From contig PGYB01000020.1 of NCBI GenBank assembly GCA_002839445.1, forward strand, positions 1-64,000: a stretch of 64,000 nucleotides of DNA. Reading direction: 5' to 3'. Source of the stretch: Candidatus Riflebacteria bacterium HGW-Riflebacteria-1 (GTDB lineage Bacteria > Muiribacteriota > Ozemobacteria > Ozemobacterales > Ozemobacteraceae). This document shows positions 9,475-18,179 of the stretch, one piece after another. Numbering within the stretch: position 1 is the first letter of the stretch; every line of letters starts with the position of its first letter. A program made the position numbers and the translations under genes. Under the pieces are notes generated by a model. That model searched no databases. It was not told the origin of the DNA and saw only the letters and a program-made list of their open reading frames with translations.

Positions 9475-10665
9475 ATGAAAGAATTCAAGGCTTTGTTGAA
9501 AGAGATCAAAGGCTACAAGACAAAAATGTTCGGTAAAGATCTCCTCCTGACCTGGGAAAAGAGCACCGACGAACTCAAACAGATTCTGGCGATCGCTGAC
9601 CTGCTCAAACTCATGCGCGATAACAATATCTCGGCAAAGGTTTTTGACAGCGGCCTCGCGGTTTCGCTTTTCCGCGACAATTCTACCCGCACCAGATTTT
9701 CTTTTGCTTCGGCCTGTAACCTGCTCGGCCTCGCCGTTCAGGACCTCGACGAAGGCAAATCGCAGATCGCCCACGGCGAAACCGTGCGCGAAACCGCCAA
9801 CATGATCTCTTTTCTATCTGAAGTAGTCGGTATTCGCGACGATATGTATCTCGGCGCCGGCAACACCTACATGCGCGAAGTCGGCGAAGCTCTCGACGAC
9901 GGTTTCAAACAGAAAGTTCTGCCACAGCGCCCGGCCGTTGTTAATCTGCAGTGCGATATCGACCACCCGACCCAGTCAATGGCTGACCTCGGCTGGCTTA
10001 AAGAACACTTTGGTGGCCTTGATAACCTTAAAGGCAAAAAGATCGCCATGACCTGGGCTTATTCACCCAGCTACGGCAAGCCGCTTTCAGTTCCGCAGGG
10101 CATCATCGGCCTGATGACCCGCTTCGGCATGGATGTGCATCTTGCCCACCCGGAAGGCTACAACCTGATTCCAGACGTAATGAAAGTAGCCGAAAAGAAT
10201 GCCAAGGCCAGCGGTGGCAAGTTTACTGCCGGCACCAGCATGGAAGAAGCCTTCAAAGGCGCCGATATCGTTTATCCGAAGAGCTGGGCGCCTTATTCCG
10301 TAATGGAAAAACGCACAGTGCTTCTGCGCAAGAGCGACCATGACGGCCTCAAGGCTCTTGAAAAAGAATGCCTCGCCAACAACGCCAAGTTCAAAAACTG
10401 GGAATGCACTGAAAAGATGATGAAGCTCACTAACAAGGGTAAGGCTCTTTACATGCATTGTCTGCCGGCAGACATCACTGATGTTTCCTGCAAGCAGGGC
10501 GAAGTTGCCGCTTCGGTTTTCGATCGCTACCGCATCGAGACCTACAAAGAAGCCGGCTACAAGCCCTATATGATCGCTGCCATGATTCTTACCAGCAGAT
10601 TCGCAAACGTTCCTGAATTGCTCGAAAAGCTCGTCGAGAAAGATCGCAAAAGAATCAAAGTCTGA
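9475..10665 (+). CDS. ygeW: Knotted carbamoyltransferase YgeW
   Basis: Member of the aspartate/ornithine carbamoyltransferase fold, 396 residues, which is the length of the YgeW subgroup. The carbamoyl-phosphate loop is seen as FRDNSTRTRFSF (STRTR at 70-74), with HPTQSMADL in the middle and HCLPAD (H328-P331) near the C-terminus. The ornithine- or aspartate-binding signatures are replaced, and the true amino-group partner is not settled for the family. An AAAGG ribosome site lies about 10 nt before the ATG. It follows ygeY on the same strand and ends at a strong terminator, so the pair forms a short operon. In the purine-breakdown set, carbamoyl transfer would recover energy as carbamoyl phosphate, but no carbamate kinase is in this window. 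Confidence 0.9.
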   Translation: MKEFKALLKEIKGYKTKMFGKDLLLTWEKSTDELKQILAIADLLKLMRDNNISAKVFDSGLAVSLFRDNSTRTRFSFASACNLLGLAVQDLDEGKSQIAHGETVRETANMISFLSEVVGIRDDMYLGAGNTYMREVGEALDDGFKQKVLPQRPAVVNLQCDIDHPTQSMADLGWLKEHFGGLDNLKGKKIAMTWAYSPSYGKPLSVPQGIIGLMTRFGMDVHLAHPEGYNLIPDVMKVAEKNAKASGGKFTAGTSMEEAFKGADIVYPKSWAPYSVMEKRTVLLRKSDHDGLKALEKECLANNAKFKNWECTEKMMKLTNKGKALYMHCLPADITDVSCKQGEVAASVFDRYRIETYKEAGYKPYMIAAMILTSRFANVPELLEKLVEKDRKRIKV

Positions 10666-10686
10666 TTCTGACCGCTGTTAAAAAAA

Positions 10687-10722
10687 GCGCAGTCTGGTTT
10701 AACACCAGGCTGCGCTTTTTTT
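10687..10722 (+). terminator. Terminator of the ygeYW operon
   Basis: gcgcag (10687-10692) pairs with ctgcgc (10710-10715), continued inward by ctggt/accag around a short loop. An A-run lies before it and T7 after it, so it can work in both directions. Confidence 0.9.
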
Positions 10723-10741
10723 GTTATGCGTTTTCTCTTCG

Positions 10742-10826
10742 TCATTCTGCGCGTAGCCGTCAGGCGAAGTCGCAGAATCTATGTCTCTATAGCTGTCATG
10801 GACCCTGCGACTTCGCGCAGTATGAA
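10742..10826. repeat. Palindromic REP-like element
   Basis: gcgaagtcgcag (10764-10775) is perfectly inverted as ctgcgacttcgc (10805-10816). The outer ends tcattctgcgcg (10742-10753) and cgcgcagtatga (10815-10826) pair with one mismatch. An inner arm pair attctgcg/cgcagaat lies at 10744-10751 and 10771-10778. Related pieces occur at 12101-12122 and 119-130, so this is a dispersed intergenic family. Confidence 0.75.
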
Positions 10827-10843
10827 AGTGTGATGCTTATTAA

Positions 10844-10926
10844 GATTACGATCACGATTACGATTACGATCACGAGAACGAGAACGAGAACGAGAACGAG
10901 AACGAGAACGAACACGAGAACGACAA
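10844..10926. repeat. Hexanucleotide microsatellite
   Basis: Five cgatta/cgatca-type units (about 10844-10872) run into six perfect cgagaa units (10873-10908) and then degenerate copies to about 10926. It lies 16 bases upstream of the -35 box of the thioredoxin gene, so a change in copy number would alter upstream promoter spacing. A short echo (gcgagaacgaacgaaa) is found near 12151. Confidence 0.85.
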
Positions 10927-10941
10927 GAGAGTGAGAGAAAA

Positions 10942-10969
10942 TTGACTTATACCGGGATAAGCGTATAAT
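10942..10969 (+). promoter_or_regulatory. Promoter of the thioredoxin-like gene
   Basis: TTGACT (10942-10947) and TATAAT (10964-10969) with a 16-base spacer. Expected start near 10976, 40 nt before the ATG. Confidence 0.75.
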
Positions 10970-11015
10970 GCGGGGGTGTTTTGATACTTGACGTCTACTA
11001 CTGGAGGATCTCTTA

Positions 11016-12002
11016 ATGAAATTACGTTTTATTGCTTTTATGCTGATGGCGGCGCTGCTGTTCTGCCCAACCGGCCCGCTGTGGGCGCAACAGGATGATA
11101 TTTCGCAGGAACAGCTCAAAGAAACTGAAGTGAAGCCGGAAGGCCCGGTTCTCGAATTTCTTGAAAAAGAAAACACAGCACTCAGCGAAAAAATACAGGA
11201 AAAAATCGGTAACGGCACCATTGATCCGAATAATCAGGCCAGCATGCTCAAAGAACTTGGCGCCGAAGCCAAAGGCGTGCTCACACGCTCTGCCGAGATG
11301 CGCAAAACCATTAAAGAACCGGTTCAGCGCCTGATTCTTGACATGGAAATGGTTACTCTTGGTTCGCAGTCAGGCCTGGTGCCCGAAGTTATCGCCATCA
11401 TCGCCAACTGGAAGGGCGATATGCGCGAAGCCATGATTATCACAGCGGCTCAGCGCTTGCAGATGATGAAAGTGCCGATGTCTGAAGAATTTGACGCGCT
11501 GCTTAAAGAGCTGCAGTCTTCAAAAGATCCTCAGATCGTTCAGGTTGCCGAACGCATGCTCAACCCGTTCTTCAGAAGCCCGGAAGGCAAGGCTTTCCCG
11601 GCTTTCCCGGCTGGCAAAAAAACCATCGATGACAAAGATCTCAACCTCGAAAGATTCAAGGGCAAGGTTCTGCTTGTTGATTTCTGGGCAACCTGGTGCC
11701 CGCCATGTCGCGCCGAAGTAGCACCACTGGTCAGTGTTTACAACAAATACAAAGACAAAGGTTTCGAAATTATCGGCATCTCTTTCGATAAAGATCGCGC
11801 AGAATTCGACAAGTTCGTCAAAGAAAACAAGATGGACTGGGCGCATTATTACGATGGCAAATACTGGGATAACGAAGTTGGGCCAACCTATGGCATTCAG
11901 TCGATTCCGACCATGTATCTGCTCGATGGCGAAGGTAAGGTAATTACTACCGACCTGCGCGATGGTAAACTCGAAAAAGAACTCGCAAAGATCCTCAAAT
12001 AA
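11016..12002 (+). CDS. Exported TlpA/ResA-like thioredoxin-fold protein
   Basis: 328 residues. A signal peptide is clear (hydrophobic core about 5-18, ending PLWAQ near 25). Residues about 30-190 are a helical region with no recognised family. The C-terminal half (about 195-328) is a thioredoxin fold of the TlpA/AhpC-TSA type, with VDFWATWCPPCRAE (active cysteines C228 and C231) and the cis-proline loop QSIPTMYLL. It probably works outside the cytoplasmic membrane as a disulfide reductase or in protein maturation. TGGAGG at 11002-11007 is a strong ribosome site. It has its own promoter and terminator, so it is monocistronic. The helical N-terminal domain may select partners; this is inference. 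Confidence 0.85.
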   Translation: MKLRFIAFMLMAALLFCPTGPLWAQQDDISQEQLKETEVKPEGPVLEFLEKENTALSEKIQEKIGNGTIDPNNQASMLKELGAEAKGVLTRSAEMRKTIKEPVQRLILDMEMVTLGSQSGLVPEVIAIIANWKGDMREAMIITAAQRLQMMKVPMSEEFDALLKELQSSKDPQIVQVAERMLNPFFRSPEGKAFPAFPAGKKTIDDKDLNLERFKGKVLLVDFWATWCPPCRAEVAPLVSVYNKYKDKGFEIIGISFDKDRAEFDKFVKENKMDWAHYYDGKYWDNEVGPTYGIQSIPTMYLLDGEGKVITTDLRDGKLEKELAKILK

Positions 12003-12018
12003 AGCTTTTGCATAGAAA

Positions 12019-12046
12019 GGCTCCGGGTAATTCCGGAGCCTTTTTT
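12019..12046 (+). terminator. Terminator of the thioredoxin gene
   Basis: ggctccgg (12019-12026) pairs with ccggagcc (12033-12040), followed by T6. Confidence 0.9.
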
Positions 12047-12100
12047 ACAAGAGTTTTTGTAATACTATTCACAGAATCCATGACTTTACCGGCATTCTGG

Positions 12101-12122
12101 ATCCTGCGACTACGCGCAGGAT
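12101..12122. repeat. Short palindrome of the REP-like family
   Basis: atcctgcg (12101-12108) and cgcaggat (12115-12122) form an 8-bp stem with loop actacg. It resembles the right half of the element at 10742-10826 and shares 12 bases, inverted, with 119-130. Confidence 0.65.
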
Positions 12123-12185
12123 GACGATTGCGACGTGCAGATATACTAGTGCGAGAACGAACGAAATAAGTAGAATTGGTATAAC

Positions 12186-15146
12186 TTATGCCATCGCCTG
12201 CACAATAGCCTGCTGCAGGCTGATGCTGTTGTAAGGCTTGCGTAAAAACGCCTGTGGCTTTTGCTGGTGTTCGCCGCGCATGACAAAGTCCTGATCATAG
12301 CCGCTGGCAAGGATTACCGGCATTTCTGGCGCAATTTCGCGCAACGCTTCAAGAGTCTGCCAGCCGTCCATTTCGGGCATCACCAGATCGCAGATGACAA
12401 GATCAATCTGACCCTTGAGAGCCTTTAAAATTTCGAGTGCCTTGACGCCGTTTTCCGCTTCAATGACCTGGTAATCAAAGTTCTCAAGTATACTGCGGGT
12501 AATAAAGCGCACCATCTGCTCATCTTCGACGACAAGAATCACTTTGCATGCATGTCTGGATGACTTCTTGACGGCGGGCGCGGATTGGCCGGATACGCCT
12601 TTGACGCAGGGAAAGTAGAAGCTGAATTTGCTGCCCTGATTGGGCCGGGTGCTGAGGGCAATTCCCCCGTCAACGCTGCGCATAAAACCAAGGGCGTTGG
12701 CCAGGCCAAGCCCTCTCCCCGGGCCTTTGGTTGAGAAAAATGGATCGAAGGTCTTGTATACATCGTCTTCTGGTATGCCAATGCCATTATCCTGCACTTG
12801 CAGGCAGATGTAACATTCATGTTCAGGCACCCACTCAGGCGGAAAGCGATGCCTGGCCGGTATGTTGCTCACCAGGACTTTGGTAATATCAATGGTAATT
12901 GTGCCGGAGCTGGCACGGCAGGCTTCTGACGCATTGATTACCAGATTCTTGAGTATTTGCGAAAAATGGTCGCGGTTGATGTTTACTCTTTCATCTGGTG
13001 AGGATTCGTTGAGAATAAGCTGGTGTGCTGCCGGCAACTGGTCGCGCAAGGCAGCCAGTTGCGAATTGCACAGCGCGTGAAGATTGCTGATCTGTCCTTC
13101 AGGCTGATGTTGGCCGAGATAGGTCAGCATCAGGGAACTCATCTCAGAAGCTTTGTGCGTGGCCCGCATTGCATCACTGATATTTTTTGAACTGGTGCCG
13201 TTTTTTTGTCGCTCGAAAGCCATCAGCTCAAGGTTGCCGAGAATGACCTGCAGCTGGTTGTTAAAGTGGTGGGCGATAGATCCGGCCATACGCCCGAGGC
13301 TGTCGGCCTTGAGGCTTTGCTGGCGGTGAATTTCGAGCAGGCGCCTTTGTTCTTCCAGTTCCTTGCGTTCGGTTATATCACGCGTAATACCGATTATTTC
13401 AGCGTGTCCGGTAACCTGGCTAATCACCCAGTTCTGTGTTAATTCCGTTTGAATCTTTCGGCCATCTTTGGTAATCTGCTCAAGCTCTTCTGTGTAGCGG
13501 GTCTGACGATTTTTGCGCAGGTTTTCTATCCGCTCTGGCAGGTAAGCGAGGACTGTTTTCAGTGATTCAGCGGACAGGTGGACGACAATTTCACTCTGGA
13601 TAAGTTCCTCTGGTGTGTAGCCGAAAATCCTGGTCAGTGATGGACTGATATAGCTGTATTTTAAGGTTTCAGCGTCAAATATCCAGATGACATCGTTGAT
13701 ATTTTCTGCAAGAAACCTATATTTTTCTTCATTCTCACGAATCTGCTTCTCGGTACTTTTCTTGTAAAGAGCATTCGAAAACATCTCGGCAATGACCTTG
13801 AGTAGAGTGATTTCCTCGGAAGTCCAGCTACGACTGGCCTTCACACAATCATAGCCGAAAAGCCCGATGAATTTTCCCTGCGCCAGCATGGGCAGAAGCA
13901 ACATGGACTTTACTCGGTCCTCGATGAGAATCTTTTTGAAATCTGCCATTGTCTCAGGCATGGTACTGACATCTGGAAAATGCAGATAATCAATCGCGTG
14001 GCGATCAAAAGCAAGGACAGCTGGCAACAGTTCCAGCGGGTATTTCTGATATTTCGGCATCAGGGGTTCTTCGGTGGCTGCGCACCATTCATGCGTATTG
14101 GTCAGGGTTTTACCTTCGGCATCGACTTGAAAAATATAACCGCGTTCGGCATCGAAAAAGCATGCGCTGAGTTGCAGTGCGTTTTCGATAACCTGGTCAA
14201 TCTTGTCAATTGGTGCACTGACGAGGCTTTTAGCGACGCTTGATACCATTTTTTCGAACTGTAGCTGGTATTGCAGGCGGTCCTGTGTGACCCGGTGTTC
14301 GCCGATGTCTTCGAAAATAGCTATGCCGCCAGATATTGTTGAATCGTTTGCGAAAATGGGGGCAGCAATGACTCGTATTGGAGTGATCTTATCAACAGTA
14401 ATGGAACTGTAAAACCCCTCATAGCTGCCCATTCTACCCTTCAGAGAGTTGCCAATACACTCAACCGCCTGCTTGTCGGGCAAGGTAAGCAGATTAATAC
14501 CTGCAACTTTCTGAAAGGTAGAACCAGTTATTTTAAGAAACTTCTGATTGCAGTCTTTCAGCATGCCATTGCTGTCATAATGAAGAATTCCGACCGGTGA
14601 ATTGTCAAAAAGCAGTCGGTATAGTTCGGCGGTTTCATGTTGCCCCGAAGCCAGTGCATGTAATGGCCATGGTTCCTGGTTGGTTGCGAGGGGGTGTGGC
14701 ATTTGTGAGCCATGCATGTGGCATATCAGCGGCCTTCCGTCTTTAAGGCAGTAAACCGCGGTCACCTGGCAATAAGGATTTTCAAAAACTGTTCCATCTG
14801 CTGTTTTGCCTCTGATACCAAAACGCCCCCAGATGACCGCACCGGAGTCATTCAATCTTTCAACTCTGAAAGATTGATTGAAGAGCTCCATTTCCTGGGG
14901 AATCTTCTCTACATCTTTTTCAAGACTGGCAAGCAGGTCGTCGGGGTTTGTCCAGAATTCGCCAGCTGCTGACCCGATTGCGGTGGCATCTGGGCTCAGG
15001 CAGTTTCTTATGCCGGCCAGATTGCGTTTATGTGAGTATTCATACACAAAAGATTGAAAAAGCTCGAGAAGAGATTCTTCTGAAGGCATTCTCTCACACT
15101 TTCGTGAATCCCTCTCCTGCTGATTTTTTGCCTGTTCATTAGTCAT
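12186..15146 (-). CDS. Hybrid sensor histidine kinase: NTF2-like, PAS, GAF, PAS, HisKA, HATPase, receiver
   Basis: 986 residues with no transmembrane segment, so a cytoplasmic sensor. Domains in order are: a SnoaL/NTF2-like domain (about 20-155), PAS (about 165-285), GAF (about 300-460), PAS (about 465-590), HisKA with GSIAHHFNNQL (phospho-acceptor expected at H626), a HATPase domain with DNGIGIPED and GRGLGLA, and a receiver domain with phospho-acceptor D920 (VICDLVMPEMDG) and the conserved K970 (FLRKPY). The H-box has HH in place of the common HD. No partner regulator is adjacent, so output must go elsewhere. The start is uncertain: ATG 15146 lies just past a terminator hairpin and has no good ribosome site; ATG 15089 (MPSEESLLEL) is an alternative. 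Confidence 0.88.
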   Translation of the reverse strand: MTNEQAKNQQERDSRKCERMPSEESLLELFQSFVYEYSHKRNLAGIRNCLSPDATAIGSAAGEFWTNPDDLLASLEKDVEKIPQEMELFNQSFRVERLNDSGAVIWGRFGIRGKTADGTVFENPYCQVTAVYCLKDGRPLICHMHGSQMPHPLATNQEPWPLHALASGQHETAELYRLLFDNSPVGILHYDSNGMLKDCNQKFLKITGSTFQKVAGINLLTLPDKQAVECIGNSLKGRMGSYEGFYSSITVDKITPIRVIAAPIFANDSTISGGIAIFEDIGEHRVTQDRLQYQLQFEKMVSSVAKSLVSAPIDKIDQVIENALQLSACFFDAERGYIFQVDAEGKTLTNTHEWCAATEEPLMPKYQKYPLELLPAVLAFDRHAIDYLHFPDVSTMPETMADFKKILIEDRVKSMLLLPMLAQGKFIGLFGYDCVKASRSWTSEEITLLKVIAEMFSNALYKKSTEKQIRENEEKYRFLAENINDVIWIFDAETLKYSYISPSLTRIFGYTPEELIQSEIVVHLSAESLKTVLAYLPERIENLRKNRQTRYTEELEQITKDGRKIQTELTQNWVISQVTGHAEIIGITRDITERKELEEQRRLLEIHRQQSLKADSLGRMAGSIAHHFNNQLQVILGNLELMAFERQKNGTSSKNISDAMRATHKASEMSSLMLTYLGQHQPEGQISNLHALCNSQLAALRDQLPAAHQLILNESSPDERVNINRDHFSQILKNLVINASEACRASSGTITIDITKVLVSNIPARHRFPPEWVPEHECYICLQVQDNGIGIPEDDVYKTFDPFFSTKGPGRGLGLANALGFMRSVDGGIALSTRPNQGSKFSFYFPCVKGVSGQSAPAVKKSSRHACKVILVVEDEQMVRFITRSILENFDYQVIEAENGVKALEILKALKGQIDLVICDLVMPEMDGWQTLEALREIAPEMPVILASGYDQDFVMRGEHQQKPQAFLRKPYNSISLQQAIVQAMA

Positions 15147-15150
15147 GTTA

Positions 15151-15188
15151 AAGCAAAATCCGCCCGGCTGAAGCAGCGCGGGCGGATT
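15151..15188 (-). terminator. Terminator after ssnA, touching the start of the kinase gene
   Basis: aatccgcccg (15157-15166) and cgggcggatt (15179-15188) form a perfect 10-bp stem, extended by gctg/cagc. On the minus strand a T-rich run (ttttgcttt) follows. The kinase start codon is only about 10 bases further on, so the kinase is either read through this terminator or has an unseen internal promoter. Confidence 0.8.
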
Positions 15189-15197
15189 ATCCTTGTC

Positions 15198-16535
15198 TTA
15201 GAATCTTTCCCAGAGCGAGCTGGCGAGCTCGCGGGATTTGGCGCAGAGTTCTTCTTCTTCGCCTTCTTCAAGGAAAGTCAGAACGCCATCATCCATGAGG
15301 GTTTTGCCTTGACAGATGGTGGTCTGAACTCTGCTGAAGGGCAGGCCGAAAGTCAGGTGCCCATAGGTATTGGCCGCGGTTACCGGGGTGGGGGGCACGT
15401 AGTCCCAGACAACGAGGTCTGGTGCAGCGCCTTCTTCAATTGTGCCGACTTTTTTCTTGAACAGCTTGCTGGCCAGACGCGGGCCGTTGACGGCAAACAT
15501 GCGCCATGCTTCGCCGTAGATTTTGCGAGGATCGCCGGCCTGGTGCTTGTGCAGCATGTTGGCGACCACGAGATCTTCGAGCGGCGAGGCTGACATGCCA
15601 TCGGTGCCAAAGCTGACGTTGATTTTTTCTTCGAGCATTTTTTCGAGCGGGGCGCAGCCAACAGCATTGTTCATGTTTGAACGCGGGTTATGAATAACGT
15701 TGGTCTTGGTCAGCCCGAGAGTTTGAATGTCGTGGGCGTCGCAATTCACGCCGTGCACGAATATGCTGTCGGGGCCGGTGAGATTAAAGCGGTGCAGCCG
15801 GTCAACAACCGAGCGATAGCCGCGGTTAACCGCATCTTCGTTGTCAGCCTTGTCTTCGGCAACATGAATATGAACGCCGGTCTGCAGAGCTTTCATGAGT
15901 TCGGCCGCTCTTTCAAGACTGGTGTCAGAAAGTGTAAAGCTGGCGTGCATACCGATCATGGCGTGAATATCAGACTCGCTTTCGAGCTTGAGGCCTCTGA
16001 TGAAATTGGCGTTCTCGGTGAAGCCCTCATCACATTTCTGAAAGCCGTCGCGGTCAGAAATTTCGTAGCACAGGCTGCCGCGCAGGCCACATTTGCGGAA
16101 AGTATCGCGCAACACGTCGAGCGACCCGGTGATGCAGTTCGGACTGGCATGGTGGTCGACCAGAGTGGTAACGCCATTGCGTACGGCATCAAGCAGTGGA
16201 ATCATGGCGGTTAGATAGAGGTCTTCTTTGGTAAGAGCCTTGTCAAGCCGCCACCAAAGGCGCTCGAGAATCTGCACAAAATTGGTTGGCGGTGCATCTT
16301 TTAAGGCGATGCCGCGTGCGAAAGTGGAATAAAGGTGCATATGGGTGTTGACGATGCCGGGCATCAGCAGACGGCCCTTAACGCTTTTCAGTTTGGCTTT
16401 GGGAAATCTCTGCCTGATTTCATCGGTGGTGCCGATGGCGTGTATCTTTTTTTCGTCAAAAGCAACTGCTCCGTTTTCGATGACTCTGTGGTTTTCTCCG
16501 AGTGTTAGTACCGTAGCATTACCGATTATCTTCAT
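15198..16535 (-). CDS. ssnA: Putative aminohydrolase SsnA
   Basis: 445-residue metal-dependent amidohydrolase of the SsnA subgroup (442-445 is usual). The metal-binding start NTHMH (H65, H67), the mid-barrel HIHVAED, the HGVN region, HNPRSNMNNAVG and the late FGTDGMSASP aspartate are all present. AAAGAGG lies before the ATG. SsnA is found in the same gene sets as YgeW and YgeY. Its reaction is not firmly known; a deaminase or hydrolase acting on a purine-derived ring is the usual inference. It lies downstream of the 8-oxoguanine deaminase gene on the same strand, separated by a 198-base gap with a palindromic repeat, and ends at a strong terminator. Confidence 0.9.
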   Translation of the reverse strand: MKIIGNATVLTLGENHRVIENGAVAFDEKKIHAIGTTDEIRQRFPKAKLKSVKGRLLMPGIVNTHMHLYSTFARGIALKDAPPTNFVQILERLWWRLDKALTKEDLYLTAMIPLLDAVRNGVTTLVDHHASPNCITGSLDVLRDTFRKCGLRGSLCYEISDRDGFQKCDEGFTENANFIRGLKLESESDIHAMIGMHASFTLSDTSLERAAELMKALQTGVHIHVAEDKADNEDAVNRGYRSVVDRLHRFNLTGPDSIFVHGVNCDAHDIQTLGLTKTNVIHNPRSNMNNAVGCAPLEKMLEEKINVSFGTDGMSASPLEDLVVANMLHKHQAGDPRKIYGEAWRMFAVNGPRLASKLFKKKVGTIEEGAAPDLVVWDYVPPTPVTAANTYGHLTFGLPFSRVQTTICQGKTLMDDGVLTFLEEGEEEELCAKSRELASSLWERF

Positions 16536-16594
16536 GTGATATCAACCTCTTTCTTAATATTGAATTGATTAACTAGATTGTGCCTGGAATCTAT

Positions 16595-16689
16595 GAGATT
16601 GCTTCGCTTCGCTCGCAATGACCAAGATTGCTGCGCTCGCAATGTTCTTTATCGTCATTGTGCGAAGGGCGAAGCCCTGAAGCAATCTC
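16595..16689. repeat. Long palindromic repeat element
   Basis: gagattgcttc (16595-16605) is perfectly inverted as gaagcaatctc (16679-16689). Inside are two cgctcgcaatg copies and a gggcgaagccc palindrome. It has the look of the dispersed gcaatctc..gaagc elements of many genomes. A relative lies at about 62511-62590. Confidence 0.8.
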
Positions 16690-16733
16690 CCGGTCGTCGA
16701 ACAAATTCTTGCAGCAGATGATGACATAAACAT

Positions 16734-18101
16734 TCAGCCATTGTATATCTTCTGGCTGCGTTCATTCTGGCGTCTGATAAGGTCTTTGAGCTCGGCAGCA
16801 GAAAAGCGCGTGAACTGGCCATTTTCGATAAGAGTTTCGCCATGCACCATAGTCAGGTCAGCGCTGTCAACGGCGCAGAATACCAGCGCCGCCAGCGGGT
16901 CTGTCGAGCTGCCAGCCTGGCGGAGGCTGTCGAGTCTGAAGCCGACCAGGTCAGCTTCGTATCCCTTTTCCAGAAGGCCGATGTCGTCGCGGCCGAGAAC
17001 TTTGGCCCCGCCAATTGTGGCAACCTTGAGGGCATCGCGGGCGGTAATGCAGTCGGCAGTTTTTAAAACGCGCTGCAACAGCATGCAGTTGCGAACTTCG
17101 AGCATCATGTTAGAGCAGTCATTGCTGGCGCTGCCATCAACAGCCAGGCTTACCGGCACGTTGGCCTTCAGCATCTCAACTATTGGTGCGATGCCAGAGG
17201 CGAGGCGCATGTTGCTGGTGGGGCAGTGAGCGACACCGCCCTGGGCTTTGCCCATGGCAACGACTTCTTCGGGTGACATGTGAACGCAGTGCGCGTAAAA
17301 GGAGTTTTCGTCCATCCAGCCGAGGTCTTCCATCAGCTTGAACGGGCGCATGCCGAATTCTTTTATGCAGAATTCTTCTTCGTCTTTGGTTTCTGCCAGG
17401 TGGGTGTGCGCCTTGAGCCCTTTGCTGGTGGCGTATTTTTTTGCTTCGATCATCAGTTCGCGGGTAACTGAGAAGGGTGAGCACGGAGCGACGATGATTC
17501 TGGTCATGCCGCCTCTCTGTGCTTCATGCACCTTGCTGACCAGTTCGTCGGTTTCTTTCATGATAACGTCTTCGGTCTGTACAACTGAATCGGGTGGCAG
17601 TCCGCCATCTTTTTTGGAGCGCGACATGCTGCCACGGCAGAGATGAAAGCGCATGCCGGTTTTGCGGGCGGCTTCGACCTGTTTGTAATAAAGGTTCGAC
17701 TGGCCGTCGGGCACGAGATATGAATGGTCTACAGCAGTTGTGCAGCCGCTTTTGAGCAGTTCAAGCGTTGCGATTGTGGTGGCGAGACCGAAGTCGTCGG
17801 GTGTAATGCGCGCCCAGAGTGGATAAAGGCGAACAAGCCAGGTGAACAGTTTGGCATCCTGAACCTTGGGAAAATTGCGGGTGAGGGTCTGATAAAAATG
17901 GTGGTGGGTGTTGACCAGGCCAGGAATAACTATCAGCTCAGACGCATCGATGTTGCGGGCGTCAGCGGCCATTGGCGCCAGTTGCGCGGCATCGCCGACA
18001 GCAGCAATCTGCGAATTTTCGATCAGTATCGAGACGTTTTCCCTGACATCAGAGTCGCCTCCTGCCCAGAAATATCTGGCATTTTTAATAAAGGTTTTCA
18101 T
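16734..18101 (-). CDS. 8-oxoguanine deaminase
   Basis: 455-residue amidohydrolase closest to the 8-oxoguanine deaminase group (EC 3.5.4.32), which turns 8-oxoguanine into uric acid. Typical marks are VNTHHHFYQTLTR (metal ligands H66 and H68), LFTWLVRLYPLWA, THLAETKDEE with its histidine, HCVHMSPEE, and the late DGSASND aspartate. The N-terminal and C-terminal beta-sandwich parts are complete. The ribosome site is AAGGAG, 8 nt before the ATG at 18101. It is preceded by the TPR gene and followed by ssnA. Uric acid from this enzyme would feed the YgeW/YgeY-type pathway encoded at 8191-10665. A generic cytosine/guanine-type deaminase is the main alternative. Confidence 0.85.
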   Translation of the reverse strand: MKTFIKNARYFWAGGDSDVRENVSILIENSQIAAVGDAAQLAPMAADARNIDASELIVIPGLVNTHHHFYQTLTRNFPKVQDAKLFTWLVRLYPLWARITPDDFGLATTIATLELLKSGCTTAVDHSYLVPDGQSNLYYKQVEAARKTGMRFHLCRGSMSRSKKDGGLPPDSVVQTEDVIMKETDELVSKVHEAQRGGMTRIIVAPCSPFSVTRELMIEAKKYATSKGLKAHTHLAETKDEEEFCIKEFGMRPFKLMEDLGWMDENSFYAHCVHMSPEEVVAMGKAQGGVAHCPTSNMRLASGIAPIVEMLKANVPVSLAVDGSASNDCSNMMLEVRNCMLLQRVLKTADCITARDALKVATIGGAKVLGRDDIGLLEKGYEADLVGFRLDSLRQAGSSTDPLAALVFCAVDSADLTMVHGETLIENGQFTRFSAAELKDLIRRQNERSQKIYNG

Positions 18102-18179
18102 ACCAGCTCCTTGTTTGTTTTTTTTATATTACTATAGCCGGGCGGCCGGTTGCATTATTTTTCGAGTGGCGGCGAAGAG

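Noticed and set aside
10844..10926. Valine/leucine/isoleucine-rich minus-strand frame over the hexamer repeat
   Set aside because: Any hexamer array gives an open dipeptide frame; there is no start signal or family match.
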